The notes: generated by a model not told the origin, from the sequence alone. Shown: positions 10,841 to 23,494, counted from the stretch's first letter. The stretch is DNA of 64,000 bases from Eudorina sp. 2006-703-Eu-15 (GCA_003117195.1 BDSI01000094.1:367601-431600); one strand, 5' to 3'. Program-made: numbers and translations.

Positions 10841-11130
10841 TACGCATGTTCCGGCGCTGCTGCGCGCAGCATGCCCAGCAGCACACGGCAGAGACTGCAG
10901 CGACTCAGCAGTGGTCAGAGTCAATGGCCACAAAATTTAAATAATGCAAAATATGGTGCCTGTGAAAGTGTTGTTCAACAGCACGGCAGGACAACTCGTG
11001 ACCGTCGCTGACTGCCGTGCAGGAGGTAGGCAAGTGAGAAGGGTCTGGAGACATTGGTGGCCCCTTCCTACGTTTGTTCCTGGTCCGTGCTGCTGGGCAT
11101 GCTGCACGCAGCACCGCCGGAACAGGTGTA
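10841..11130. mobile_element. Inverted-repeat (MITE-like) element, about 290 bp
   Basis: Left arm 10841-10884 (tacgcatgttccggcgctgc...) and right arm 11087-11130 are imperfect reverse complements over about 44 bases, sharing the core gcagcatgcccagcagcac. The interior has no coding sequence. No clear target-site duplication was found. Confidence 0.6.
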
Positions 11131-12043
11131 GAGGCGATTCCGAGTGCCGGGACAGAGGTCAAGACAGGGCCAACTTGGACTGAGAAATGGGTTGGGCCGC
11201 TCGCGTCTGGAGCTCTGGCACGTTCCTGACGTATGGCTTGACCTCCTCAGCTCGCCACCGGAATCCGTCAGAATCGTACCGTGTGAATGAACCAAAGATG
11301 CATAGACGCCTGTACCCGCGAGGTCCACTGCACCATCATTAACAACAATAACAATACCACGTAAACCTTTGTGCTTTTGAGGCATGTAATCGTGATGTGT
11401 GCGCCAGCGGGTATGTTGCCACCGTGAAAGAGTTGCAGCGCCTGGCAGCACGACGGCGGCTGCGCCGACGCGTTCATTACGCTGTCGTCAAGGAGGAGCT
11501 CCTGACACAGCATCGCGCACGATGGAACTCGCCGGACGTGGTAAGATGAGGAGAGCAGACGGCGGATCGGCGGTCTATGGGCTTATGGGCCTTCGGCTTG
11601 CCTAGACATCGCTTGGTCCGGCTGGTGATGCCCGGAGGGGCTCCCCCGACCCTACACACACTGTAACTGTAACGGCAACGGTAATTGTAGACGGCGGCTA
11701 CAGGAAGGCATTCGTTACAGTTTTCGATGCCCCTTTCAATGCCGCCGGTATTCCTTAACAGTGTTCGGCACTACTAGCGTACAGTACCGTACATCCATAC
11801 TGCGCCGCTCCTCACTGAGCGAAGCACTCGGCCCACCGGGCGTTGCAGGTTACTCAACCTGTCAGCGTTCCCTAAACTGCCCCGTGCTACATGCCTGCAT
11901 TATCCTTGGCGCGTGGGCAAACTGTCCGTTGGGTGCCTCAGCACGCGTGGGTGGCGCTGGCGCGGTGCTGGCGATGATCCACTCCTCTTGGCTATTCGGC
12001 CCTTGTGGCTTTTCAGTGGTGACGAAGAATCTTTTTACGGTGG

Positions 12044-12090
12044 GGCCCTCGGGTCATCAGTGACAGCCGACGCATCCTTACCGCAAACCA
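12044..12090 (+). repeat. Dispersed repeat, partial copy
   Basis: Carries cgggtcatcagtgacagcc, matching the inner part of the repeats at 3355 and 22175; the gttacagcgg end is not recognisable here. Confidence 0.45.
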
Positions 12091-12960
12091 TGAATGGAAA
12101 TCACGCCCCAAAGCCACACCGGACCAGCACCACAACCGCACCACCCAACCCCTCATCACCAGGCAATCATCACGTGCATCGTGTGTGGGTGCTTCGTTAC
12201 AATGTCGGTGGGCCCCGGTGGGTCTCTCCTTGAAGGCACGGATCAATCGGCATCAGTTCCGAACAGTCATACACTCAACCTGTGCATTCCTTCACACGGA
12301 GTTATATCCTATCAAAAGCCCATCACGTGAATGACATCTACGTGCTATGTGGATTGAGGAAACGGACAAGATACAAGTGCCTGGCGACACGGCGAGGCAT
12401 GGCGAGCGCATGGCGCGACCCAAGGTTCGACACGACCGTACACAGTACACTCTACGGCACCTTCTCTCAGATGCCAGACGTTTTGGTACGTTGTCCACTG
12501 CAAAGCTTGCTGCTGGTAGCGTCTCCAAGACATACGCCAAAGCATTACTCACCAAGGAGCCAGCTAAATACATCCAACGCACAGGAACGAACGAGTCCAA
12601 GTGCATGGACGAACGACAGCACGCGCAGCAGCCATTCTGAAACCCGAGTGGCATTTTCTTCTGACACAAGGAACCTATGTGTTAGCATGCCGTAATCCTT
12701 GTCGTCTAGTTATGCAATCATAACACGAATTGGTGACCCACTCGCGACGCAGCTTTTGTCATGCCAGTTTTACCATCGGAGCACATGAAAATCAATTGAA
12801 CAATAAAATATTGAACAAACTTCACTTCTTCAGAGTCGTGATTGGTTGTGATCACAGATACCATTCCTGCAAGCAAATAACTTCAAAATCATGTCTTTGC
12901 CCAAACAAGGAGGATGCCAGCGACGTGTCATGCTGTGAGCTTGTTATAACATGTAGCAAT

Positions 12961-15900
12961 ATGAGACAACTTATTGCCGAAGCAACTCGGAAAGTTAGGC
13001 TGGTCGCTGTCATAGCCATCGCCTTACTTGCGCCTAGACCGGGGCTCTCGGTGCCATGCATGAACGGATGTACAACGTTTGGTACATGCAATTTGGAGCT
13101 TGGAAGGTGTGGATTCTGCAACGACCCGCGGGCACGAGTGCGTGTGTGCGCGTGTACGTTGCGTGGCAACGTTTTGACCACGCCGCGCTGTTGGCAGGTG
13201 TGACTGCCCACGCAACCTTACGGGCCCGATCTGCGAGAACCCCGTCAGAAACATCGCGCGGAAATGTTCGTACTTGGGATTTTTCACTGTGGACGACTGC
13301 CTGATGGAGAGCCAGCTGCGTTGCATGAACGCGTGCAACTACCGGGGCAGATGCATCAATGGATGGTGCCATTGCAACGAAGGTGCGCCGTTCGGTGTGC
13401 GTTGGGAACGTGTGTGCATTGTGGATTTTCCCGTGAGCCTGGATACCTTCACAGCAAGGCCCCTTCTCATCCGGTCGGCGGGGGACGTACGATGTGCGTG
13501 CCAAGCAGGCCAAGCGCTCTCATACCAAATGCACATATAGTTGGATCATGGATAATGGGATTGGTGAGAAGCGTGAAGGAGAGATGGCGCAGATTGGCGA
13601 CTGGTCCTTGGCAGGCCAGCGACATGCCCTCCCACTTCACTCTGTTGCCTCCCGCCGAGCGCGAATCCCTGTCTGTTCGCTCTGCCAACGGCAACCTCTG
13701 GGCAGCCTAAGCTTTCTTCTGCCCACCTCCACGACCGTTGCGCTTTCTGCCCAGGTTACTTTGGCGCGGACTGCTCTTTGTCATTGGATGCTAACGGACG
13801 GTAGGGCGGTGGTCGGGCTGAGAAGCGGTGACCTCGTTGTGCCAGCGGGGCAGCTCACAGTCGGGGCCAGTACGGGGCAATCGTACTACTTGTACGAAAG
13901 AGCAGTAACACCATGGGAGGCAGGGACTAACAGCCGCGAGGAGCGCTTGGCCATCAGACCAGTTATGGCCGTTTGGGGTTGATGGTGATTTTAGCCCTGA
14001 CTGATTCCATGCGCGTGATTGTCTGGTGTTTGGGTCCGCGGTGCGCAGGCCTGAGCAGTTCGCGGGAATGGGCTACGTCCCGGCGCCTGGGCCCCCGAAG
14101 ATCTACATCTATGAGCTGCCCCCCAAGTTCACCACGCAGTGAGTGCCGTGCACCTTTTGCTGGGTAGCCGTGCAGAGAGATTTCGTGCCGATCATGCGAT
14201 GGCCCATCACTGCTATTGTACGCTTGCTGTTGGGGCCCCTTCACCCGAAACAGCACACGAGGAATCGACGTGTACCGGGCCGGGACGTCACCGTTTGAAA
14301 GGGTCATCGGGCCCCAGGAGTGGATGGGACGGGAACGCAGGGCTCTTGGCCGTCGGGGCTTTGCAGGGCCAGCTTGCGGAACAGGGAGGGCGGTGCGGGT
14401 GACTGGTTCTCCTGACATGTGCCAACTTCCTGAGCCCCGACCTCATTCCCTGGCCTCGCGGTGACCTGATCCCGAGCGACCCACATTGTCGCTTGTGCCG
14501 CTCTTGCCGCCCTCCCGCCACCCGTGGCGACTGACGGGTCCTTCCGAACGCAGCAAGAACCTGGAGAAGTTTGACCGGCCCCTGTACGCGCACATCTGGA
14601 AGCGAATCGTCAGTTCGGGCCACAGGACGCTGGACGCCAGTGAGGCCGACTACTTTTACATCCCCGTGGACTTCAGGTGCGGCGTAGTACGGCGTCATTG
14701 TACGACTGCGCCATTGTAACGCACCCTCGCTGCGCGCGGCGATGCTGGCAGCGCGGCCGCCGGTTACCGTCCTGCGCCGTTCGCGGCATCACCTGCGGGG
14801 AGCTGGGGCCGTGTGAGACGGGCACCGGTGGCCGCCCAGTTCCCCGCAGGTGATGCCACGGAGGACGCCCCGCGGTCACTGGGCGCGCGCACTGACCCTG
14901 CATGTCAGCTGACCGGAAACGGCGCCTGCCCTCGCACAACTATGCTGCTATCCGTGTGCCACGCCGTGTGCGCGGGCCGCATGACCGACATTAGGCCTTT
15001 CTCGGCTTGGGATCAAACATGGACGCTCCTCGAGTCGTGCGGCGCACCTAGAGCGCCTCTTTGGCCGCGTTTGCGCGGCCCCTTCCTTGCCTTTGCGTGC
15101 CCACATCAAACCCCCACCACCACCACTACCACGCGATGCACCCCGCCTCCTTTGACGCACTGCACCTCTGGACGGCATGCGCGACACTTGTGGTGATGCG
15201 GGTGCGCCCCATCGCGCACGCCCAGGTCCTTCAGAACAACGCGTGCCTTAGCATGCCCCTCCTGACCCCGCCAGACAGCCCCAGCACCGCTCCACCACCT
15301 CGTCACGGCTTCGGCCCCATGAGAGAGCAGCGCGGCCCCCCTCCCCCCGCGGCATGGGTCCCGGATGGGGTCCCTTGCTTGCCCCGCAGACACATGTTCT
15401 CTGAGGCGTTGAAGGTGGTGGAGTACGTGCAGCAGACGTGGCCCTTCTGGAACCAGACCGGCGGGGCTAAGCACCTGTTGCTGAGCACGAGTGCGTCTGG
15501 GTATGCCAGGGATCGGGATGCCCTGAAAATGGGATGTGCTGCGGATTGGGATGTGCTGCGCATTGGGATGTGATGCGGATCGGGCGGGTGTTCAACTGGG
15601 AGTGAAACGCGACCCACACACAAACCGGACGCGCGAGTGGCGGGGCTATAGCTCGGGTGCGGCCACGGGCATGGGCATAGGCATGGGCATGGGCAGGGCT
15701 GCGTAGGAGTTTTGGGGGGAGCGCGAATTGCCATCCTGCCGCTTGCCCTGCCCTCCTCCTGCCGTCAGGCGACCTGGGCGGCTGCGAGGGCAAGCAGCTG
15801 ATGCTCCTCCGTAACCTGACCGCCAACGCCACCTGGTTGACGCCCTGGGGGCTGACGCGCAAGCACCCTCGCGTCTGGTGGCCGGGCTGCCACCGGCCAG

Positions 15901-18900
15901 GGCACGACATCATCATCCCCGTGCTGGCGCAGGCCAACAACATGATCATGACGCCGCTCAATCCCAGGGTGAGCGGGTCGGGCTCAGCCTCGAGGTGACC
16001 TCCACACAGGGTGCACAGCGCGGCCAGAACAAAAAGCCGAGGGCCCTCGACCTCGGCATTTGCAGATCGGGCAATGGGGGAAGAGGCAGCAAAGGGGTAG
16101 GGAGGGCGTGTCGATAGGCGGATGGGGAGAGAGGTTGCGCGAGGAAGTGGGTGGAGGGGCAGCAGCACGCGGGGGTGGCAGGAAGGTGGGCACCTGGAAA
16201 GCAGCGCGGCGGCAGCGGCACCAGCGCGTGCGCAGGCAGCGGTTAGCGTCGGCTAAGCCATTCTGGGGAAGTCCCAGCGGCTGAAGGTGGGCTTCTGGCT
16301 GGTACTCCGCAGGGTGGATGGAAGCGTGCGTGTGCGCGTCCATGGCAGCAGGCAACTCGCGCAAACTGGCGTTGGTGAATTGCCGAAGGAAAGCGCGGGG
16401 CTTTTCCCACAACGCCCCTCACGCTTTCGTCCCCAGCCTCTTTTCTCTGCGCCGCTCCGTCTTGCGCCTTTCCTTTGAAACCACATCGCATGAAACCGGG
16501 GCCGCAGGTGAAGCCTTTGCCGAGGAACACCACCTTCTACTTCGCGGGTGAGTCGGTGACGTAGCCGCCGCCTCGCGGGTCGCGGCGTGAGCTTGGGCTG
16601 CCGGCGCCTGTTTTCAGAGCAGGTAGACCCACCCAACGGCGGTTGCTTCTCTGTTTGTGTGGCGGCAAGAAAGGCAGGTCGATGACGCGGTAGCTCATCA
16701 TGGCCACGCAGTTGAAACCGCCGGGCTCGTTCACATGTCCGAGGAGGGCTTTGCGGATCTTGGCGGTCCTAAGGGATCTTCGGGTTCCTCACCCCTGGAG
16801 GAACTTGGCCCATCGCGGGATCGATGGTCGCAGCGCCTGCGCCGCAGTCGTGGCCATGTACTTGGCCCTGTGCTTGCATCGTCCGGGCAGCGAGGCCGCT
16901 GCCTTGCCTGAGATTGGCTGGGGCCTCGGTACCTAGGGCACAAGGGCCGCTGAGCAGCGCCCCGCACGGCGCCTCTTCCGTACAATCCGCCAACAGGGAG
17001 TTGATTGCACACGATTTGACGCTTGGCGGGCTCCTTCATCCTCACCTGCCGCAGCCACTGCTTCCCTGTCCGTCACGCACTTCACCCTGAGCCCATGAAC
17101 CCTGGTGCAATCACCATGGCCCACCACAGCGCGGCCTTCTTGTCCGCCCAACCATCGGCCAGCCAGCCTGCCTGCCTGCCTGCCTGCCTGCCTGACCGCT
17201 TGCCCGCCCGCCTGCGCCCAGGCAAGATCTGCGGCGACAACAAGGATCCCAAGGAGGACACCTCCACCTGGCCCATCTGCCAGACACCCACCAACCCGCT
17301 CTACAGCGCAGGTGCGCCGAGGAGGGGAAGGCGCCCTGCACGTGCTTGGGTGCGGTACGGGCTGGGCCCACCGATTTGCAGGGCGCCGGAAGGCGGCAGG
17401 CGGCGACAGATGGCGGGATAGGGAAGCGGAGAGGTCGATGTCGGATGGGCAAGGCCCACCACCGGTTGCCTGGTGCCACGTTTCACACCGGCTTTTCGTC
17501 GCTCAAGGCCGCAAACCAAGCGGTTGGGCAGTAGCTCAACTGTGCGCGTGTGCTGTGCTGTGCTGTGCTGTGTGCGCCGCCGCACCAACCGGTCCAGACA
17601 GCGATCACTTGCGGACGCGGCGCCGCCCACAGGGTACAGGCTGGTACGCGCAGGGGTCATTCATGTGTTTCCAACTGACGTCGTGTCGCAGAAACGGACC
17701 CGTGTGACACGGTCGGCGGTGACACACCACAAGCACAAGCATGAGCAACGTCGGGCCGGAAACAACCGCGCCCTCAGTCATTCAGTCGCTCCTCACGAAG
17801 TGGGTTCCACGCCGCCCCGGCCCACGAACGACGGTGTTTCCAACCATTCCGTGACCCGAGATATGGGATCCGTATTCTTCTTGGAACTCGCCCACCGCCC
17901 ATCCAGTTGCCTCGGAAATGCGGGCCTGCATCTTGCCCTGCCCTGCAGGTGTACGGCAGCTGGTGTACTTCCACCACTCCAAGCGGGACGGCTTCGTGGT
18001 GAAGCCGCGCAGCTCGTCGTACGTCGCGGACATGTCATCCGCCAAGTTCTGCTTGGCGCCCACGGGAGGAGGGCACGGCAAGCGGCAGGTGGGCGGCACA
18101 CGTGACTGAGCGGTCCGCCGCTTCCCTCCGTTATGACCCACCCGCCTTTTGTTCGCTCCGTTTTGAGCCACCTGCACGCCCGCCTGCGCACTTTTCACCG
18201 TCTCTCTGTGCGCAGGTGCTGGTGGGTCGCTACGGGTGCATCCCGGTCCCCATCACGGACTACGTGCTGCAGCCCTTCGAGCCGGAGCTGGACTGGCCGT
18301 CGTTCAGCGTCACCGTCAAGGTGCGGCCCGGCGGGCATGCCGGCGGCAAGGGGCGGCGGGCGGGCATGTATGGCTGTAACAGTGTCACTGCATGCCAGCA
18401 AGCACAGCGCACAGCTGCACACGGGTTTGGAGGGAGGGAGGGAGGCTGCTGGCCCGGGACGTCATCGCAGCGCTTGATGATCGTGGCTTTGACGAGACGC
18501 ATCTTGACCTTGACCCAAACAACCGCATACAGGAGGAGGATGTCCCCAACCTGCACAACATCCTCGCAGCCATCGATGACGCCAAGCTGGCGGAGATGCA
18601 GGTGGGTCGGACCCCACGACGTGTGGCGTTGCGGGGTGCGTGTTTAGCGGATGGCGCGGCTGTCGGGGCGACCCCGTGTTCCAGGTTTTGCCTAGCATGC
18701 GGCCCGGCTGTCGCGGGCGGTTACGCTCGCGCACGCGGAGCAGGCGCGCTCGCACAGGCCGGTGGGACCCTGGGACAAGGCTGTGTGGATAGGCGAATCC
18801 GGACACCTTCCCGCGGCGCGACGGCCGGGAGGCGTTTGCGGCAGGGCCAAGGGGGAAAACATCTCGCCCGCCGGACGCGCGGTCCCTGGAGGCGCCTGTA

Positions 18901-20496
18901 GGCACGGTCGGGTCGGGTCACCAAGCCCTGCCGGCACCCTGGTGCAAGCCGCCGGAGCCGGCAGCGCAAGGCGCCTAGGGGGCACATCTCACCCTCGCCG
19001 CCGCTGAGCCGCCAGCTGGATCCGCTCTGCCGCCGCCGGCGCCCCAGGAGCCGGCGTTCCAAACCCATCGACGTGAAACAACAGCGGTCGTTGCGTTCCG
19101 GGCGAGGCGTGCCCGCGGTTCCGCTGCTCGAGGATCGTTCTTTTTTGTCACGCGTGCATGACCGCAACGCGCAAACTCTGATCAGGCACTCCCATTTCCT
19201 TGCTCATTTCCATGTCCATGCTCATCCCCATTTCCTTGATCATTCCCATTCCCGTTTCCATCCTCGCCTCACAACCATTCCCGTTCCCCGTGCGCCTGCT
19301 GCACACCGGGGAACTCCAACGGGGACGCGCTCACCGACGTGCGGGGCACCGAGCGCAGAAGGCGTTGGCGTGTGCGGCCAAGCACCTCTGGTACAGCACC
19401 ATGTGGGGCGGCATCATGGGGGAGGACGGCCGCTACGACGCCTTCGCGACACTCATGGAGGTGTGTGAGAGAGTTGGCGCTGGCTGTAACTGAGCGGATG
19501 TGTGTTGTGATGTGTTGTGTTCTGTCGTGTTCTGTTGTGTGTTCTGTTCCGTTCTGTTCTGTGTTGTGTCGTGTTGTATTGGCAGATTACAAGAACCCGC
19601 AGCAATGGTTAAACTTGGCAGAAGGGGCAGGACGTGCCCCTGGGAATGGGATCACGGGTACGGTCCGTTTCGGCCTGTCGGAAGCGAAGCTGAAGAGCTC
19701 CGATAGCGGCTGTACCTTCGAGCTACGGTCCGGAATGGGGTCATCTGGGCTTCAGCTGGCAGATGGTCCAAGCAATGGCCCCGACTGGGCCATCTGGGCT
19801 GCACGGATGCGCCTGAGGCCCCCCTTGGCGCATGCGATCGCGCGGCTGAGTGACGGCTCCTCGGAGTTGATGAGATGAGGTTACAAAGGCTCCTCGGCGC
19901 CGATCCGCCCCGATTGCCGCCTGCTGTGGGCTACGCTGCGTCCCCAGATCCTCCGCGTGAAGGCGCTGTACCCCAACGCCCGGCCCGAGGAGTACCGGTC
20001 CCTTGATGAACGCTTCCGCCGCTTCGCCAACTGCGACCGAGGTGGGTAATGCGCTAATGCCGTGACCTCCAACAAGACTCACGCCACTGCCTCGAAATCC
20101 CTAGGCGATGAACGACACCGTGAATGCAATGATGGTTATTGGTTGATGATGTTACGGTGGGCTGGAAAGACGAACCCGCATCATGAGATGGTGACTGGCG
20201 TGCCGCTCAGTGTCGCGCCCAATCGGTGGAGCACTCTTTCTTTGCCGCCCACCAACAGCCATCATCTGCCTGTTTTCGGCCAATCCATTTGGTCCCGAAC
20301 ACGCCGCCTGCGCGCCGCAGATGATGACCCACCGCAGAAGTTCCACCTCTGCACATATGGACTGGACCCGGGGCTTGAGAACTACGCACCCACGCCGTAC
20401 TGCATCTGGAGGCCGTTTATGAAGTACGGCATCCCTGGCGGCGCCATCTGCGAGGGCGCGCCCAATGTGGCGCAATGCCCGCGGCCCTGGCAGTAG
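12961..20496 (+). CDS. Secreted EGF-module exostosin-like glycosyltransferase (GT47)
   Basis: Fifteen exons joined in phase: 12961-13106, 13198-13382, 13755-13800, 14049-14138, 14554-14676, 15390-15490, 15769-15968, 16508-16547, 17222-17311, 17949-18088, 18216-18320, 18533-18601, 19359-19460, 19948-20041, 20321-20496; 568 aa. Residues 1-28 are a signal peptide or anchor (basic start, then VRLVAVIAIALLAP). Residues about 31-125 contain two Cys-rich EGF-like modules (CMNGCTTFGTC, then CDCPRNLTGPIC, then CMNACNYRGRCINGWCHC). From about 145 the exostosin fold starts with PPKIYIYELPPKF and continues through EADYFYIPVDF, LVYFHHSKRDGF, SSAKFCLAPTGGG and GCIPVPITDYV. GT47 enzymes of this type transfer sugars from nucleotide donors in the Golgi; volvocine algae carry many, and likely targets are extracellular-matrix glycoproteins. 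Donor, acceptor and specificity cannot be read. Introns carry microsatellites (gcct near 17165, tgtgc near 17550). It is convergent with ABCG copy A. Confidence 0.92.
14785..14857. repeat. GC-rich hairpin in GT47 intron
   Basis: ggcatcacctgcggggagct at 14785 is the near-exact reverse complement of the sequence ending at 14857 (cagttccccgcaggtgatgcc), with about 25 bases between. It lies wholly inside the intron 14677-15389, so any effect would be on RNA folding or splicing. Confidence 0.7.
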
Positions 20497-20811
20497 CGGC
20501 AAGTACGGGAACCCAACGCAGTTCGCAGCTGATTCCGGCCCTCGTGAGTTTGTGATGCTCAAATCGAGCTCTATACAATCGCCTTCTGCGCCCGCCGCCG
20601 GGCCCCACGCGGGGATGCTTGTCCTGGTGATTAATGAGAAACCCATCCAGAGGCCCCCCCGGTGATTGATCGCGTCTGGCGTACCGTTGCAGCAGTCACG
20701 TCCGAATCGCCTCGCGAGGGCGACGCCGCATGTTGCGCGTGGAGCCGCTGTGGACTGGCTGGGTTGCCTTGGAGTGGGCGCAACGGGGACGGCGCCTTGA
20801 CTTCCGTGTTA

Positions 20812-20816
20812 TGTAA
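20812..20816 (+). terminator. TGTAA polyadenylation motif of the GT47 gene
   Basis: TGTAA occurs 316 bases after the stop at 20496, a normal distance. Confidence 0.5.
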
Positions 20817-21423
20817 CGAGTAACGAGTAACCTATGGGGCCTCGGCGTTGCAAGGTTGGTAGCCTTACCACCTGCCGTACCATCCCCCCCTGCCAGGTGT
20901 CGACTTGCCGGGACCGGCAGGGATGGATTTCGGGACCCGCTAGTCGGCTTGCTCAGGGCTGCTTCGGCCGATGGCCATGAGTGTGCGGACGGTGTACTCC
21001 ACCTATTGAACGGCACCAGGCCCGCCACGTCAAGCGCCTTGGCGTGGGCTCGAATGGCGTGTGCGCGTGACTGGTTGGGGTGGGCAGCCGCGTAGTCGTC
21101 TTGGGGCACCTTGGCGGATGGAGTCTGACAGGGAAGAGGGGTCTTATATGCTGTACGACGCACGCACGCGAGTACCGTATCGTACATACTGGATGTTTTC
21201 CTGTCTGTTGTTTGACTGCGATTCCATTTCCGTCGCTGTTGGTTGGAAGAGGGCCGCAACTCGAGGGGAGACGCGCAAATCCTGCCACCTCCTGCGCGCC
21301 TCTTGAGTGTCTCTGAAGGTACGCATCCACTCTAGCGCTCTTGACAACCAGCATGTGCCTCGGGGCATGCATGTTAGCAACCGTACAAGGTGGACCCGAC
21401 TCCCGACCGGGTGTTCCAAGTGT

Positions 21424-21720
21424 TGAATGAATGAACGTTACAGCGGCAGGCCCCACCAAGGCGGCAACTGTTGTTGACACGGCCCCAACAAGCCGCTGCA
21501 CTGCATTGGGGTCGGACGGAGGGGTCATCGGGATATCAGTCATATCAAACGACCCGCAAGGGAGGTCTGTCGCACGAAAACCATGGGGACCACGGTTAGC
21601 GGAGCGGTTTCCAAGAAACCTTTTTACGTGTGTTAACTTGCACGGTGTCGCCCGTTAACCATGGTGGCCAGCAGCATGCCGATAGCTGACACATCAGCAG
21701 CTGTAACGTTCATTCATTCA
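21424..21720. mobile_element. 297-bp element with perfect 21-bp terminal inverted repeats
   Basis: Positions 21424-21444 (tgaatgaatgaacg followed by ttacagc) are the exact reverse complement of 21700-21720. The interior has no transposase, so it is MITE-like. A related terminus (tgaatgaatgaacgtgacagc) occurs singly at about 43748. No obvious target-site duplication is visible. Confidence 0.75.
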
Positions 21721-21909
21721 TATACGGTACGGGTCGGTGTTGGGTGGACCAGCAGCGATAGATTGTTTGGCACGGCCAGGGGCCAGCAGTTTGGCACGGC
21801 CAGCCAGCAGGCAGCAGCGACATACAAAACACCACCATGGCGGTTACCGACATTTGTTCGCTCGTGGAAAGGGGGTCTCCTGACAGTAGGTCCACATCTG
21901 ATGCGGCAA

Positions 21910-21992
21910 GGTGGCGCGGTTTCGTCTCAGGGTGGATATCTTGGGTGGCGCGGTTGATAGGGTGGCGCGGTTTCGTCTCAGGGTGGCTATCT
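21910..21992. repeat. 51-bp direct repeat, two units
   Basis: ggtggcgcggtttcgtctca is repeated at 21910 and 21961 with only one mismatch over 32 bases. No function suggested. Confidence 0.7.
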
Positions 21993-22174
21993 GCCCAATG
22001 TGTGGTATATTTGGAGGCAACGGTTGTCACTGTAACGTCATTACTTATTCCGGGGCGCCTGACGTAGGTTTGCCGACCGCTAACCGCGGTTGCATGCCTA
22101 ACACGCCACGCAACTAGTAACAGAGGGCAGTGGGGTCAACACCTCAACAAGCCGCATATGGTAAATGCATTATT

Positions 22175-22246
22175 AAGGATGTTACAGCGGACCCCGTGGG
22201 TCATCGGTGACAGCCAACGGCGACAGCCAAGGCTTCCTCACCATAC
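22175..22246 (+). repeat. Dispersed repeat, copy 2
   Basis: aaggatgttacagcgg then accccgtgggtcatcggtga; nearly identical to 3355-3430. Confidence 0.7.
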
Positions 22247-23335
22247 ACTGCCTGAACGAACTTGCGCCTGTCCGGAGTGCCATTAGGAGCCTGGCCGTAC
22301 GGTCCTACCGGGCCACACCAATCGATCGCTCCACCGGGCGTCAATGCATGCCGAAGCAACCCAGGACGAATACGCCACAGTCGAGCACGCACCAGCGCGA
22401 CATCATCACCAGCAAATCCTTCAGTCGCATCTGCCGATAACACGCGGGTGCCGCCCTGTGCCGCCATCCCACATACAGGTTTTCGTGAACAAGGTGCACC
22501 CGGTGCGTAGGAATGTTGACGACTCGCAATAACGTGTGCACTTATGTGCACAATTAGTGCATGCCATCAGTAGTACCCAATGATAAGGCCCGATTGGCAG
22601 CTAGTCAGTTAGCATACCGTAGCTGCCACGGCCCCTGCTACCCCAACCAAGCACCCCTGCATTCAGTCTGATGTAATATATAACCGCCGCGCGATACCTG
22701 CCCCGCTGTCCGCGCCGTTGCAGGCTGGACAGGCACAAAGCTGGACACGCACAAAGCCATGCGCTCCTTGTGCTCCAGTTGCGGATACATGCAAATTCTG
22801 CAGAGCGCAGTGTGCTTCCTTCTGCCATCTGTACGTCCGTCCTATGCACGCACGGTAGGTACACGCAGCCGTAGGATGGAATATGCCGGACGATGCGCCA
22901 CACATCGTATGGAGAGGAGTGCGGACGAAATCATTCACATGCGTAGGTAGATCTTGCCTCAGTCCAACGTATCCTCATTCTGCCGAGTCACAAAGCTTTT
23001 TATTAGTACATGCCAGGTAGGTGCCATCGCAACGTTTCGTTCCATGCCCCATGATTGGTGACCAATCGATAGGTTTTCAAGAACCCCGTCTCCACAAGGA
23101 TCCCACCCTTGAACGAAGAATCCCCACACCACGACTAGTTGCAGCCAACCACAGGCGCATACGCACGCCACTCCGGCTACAGCAGGCACAACCAGCTTAT
23201 TACCATCGAGCGAGATTTGACGCCCCAGAATTTCACTGGTCGGTTACCATCAAATGTTCAGGTGACTGTCCAAGCAAGGAGTTGCAATAAATGCTCCGAA
23301 CAAACGGGTCCGTTAACGCTTTGTGCCCGCTCCCA

Positions 23336-23452
23336 AGAACCGATCTATCGGCTCCTTAGAACCAATCTAGCTATCTGCTCCTTAGAATCGATCTAGCTGA
23401 CTACTCTTCAGAACCGATCTATCTACTCCTCAGAACCGATCTATCTACCTAG
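23336..23452. repeat. Short tandem array, five degenerate units of 22-26 bp
   Basis: Units begin agaaccgatctat or close variants and end in ctcctt/ctcctc. It lies about 40 bases beyond the stop of ABCG copy A, so it should be in that gene's 3' UTR. Confidence 0.75.
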
Positions 23453-23494
23453 GTCCGCTGCCAACAGCCGACATTTCTGCCGACAGACTATTCT

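Larger units (their letters stand above)
10281..12960. other. Divergent intergenic region between kinesin and GT47 genes
   Basis: About 2.7 kb separating two divergently transcribed genes; promoters of both should lie here. I see no convincing exon. It holds an inverted-repeat element (10841-11130), Ty-like or MITE-like scraps with gttacag motifs near 11660-11730, and a partial dispersed repeat at 12044-12090. Confidence 0.5.
20497..23494. other. Convergent intergenic region between GT47 and ABCG copy A
   Basis: Both flanking genes end here. The first 320 bases are the GT47 3' UTR. The rest holds the inverted-repeat element 21424-21720, a two-unit 51-bp repeat, a dispersed-repeat copy at 22175-22246 and a short tandem array at 23336-23452. 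No exon is supported. No TGTAA for copy A is seen close to 23495. Confidence 0.5.

Noticed and set aside
15467..16168. 233-codon minus-strand ORF
   Set aside because: Covers introns and exons of the GT47 gene on the other strand; composition is that of GC-rich shadow frames.
17161..17200. (gcct)n and (tgtgc)n runs as CRISPR or regulatory arrays
   Set aside because: Ordinary microsatellites inside introns, with no spacers.
22182..22187. TTACA as the polyadenylation signal of ABCG copy A
   Set aside because: It is 1.3 kb past the stop and part of a dispersed repeat.
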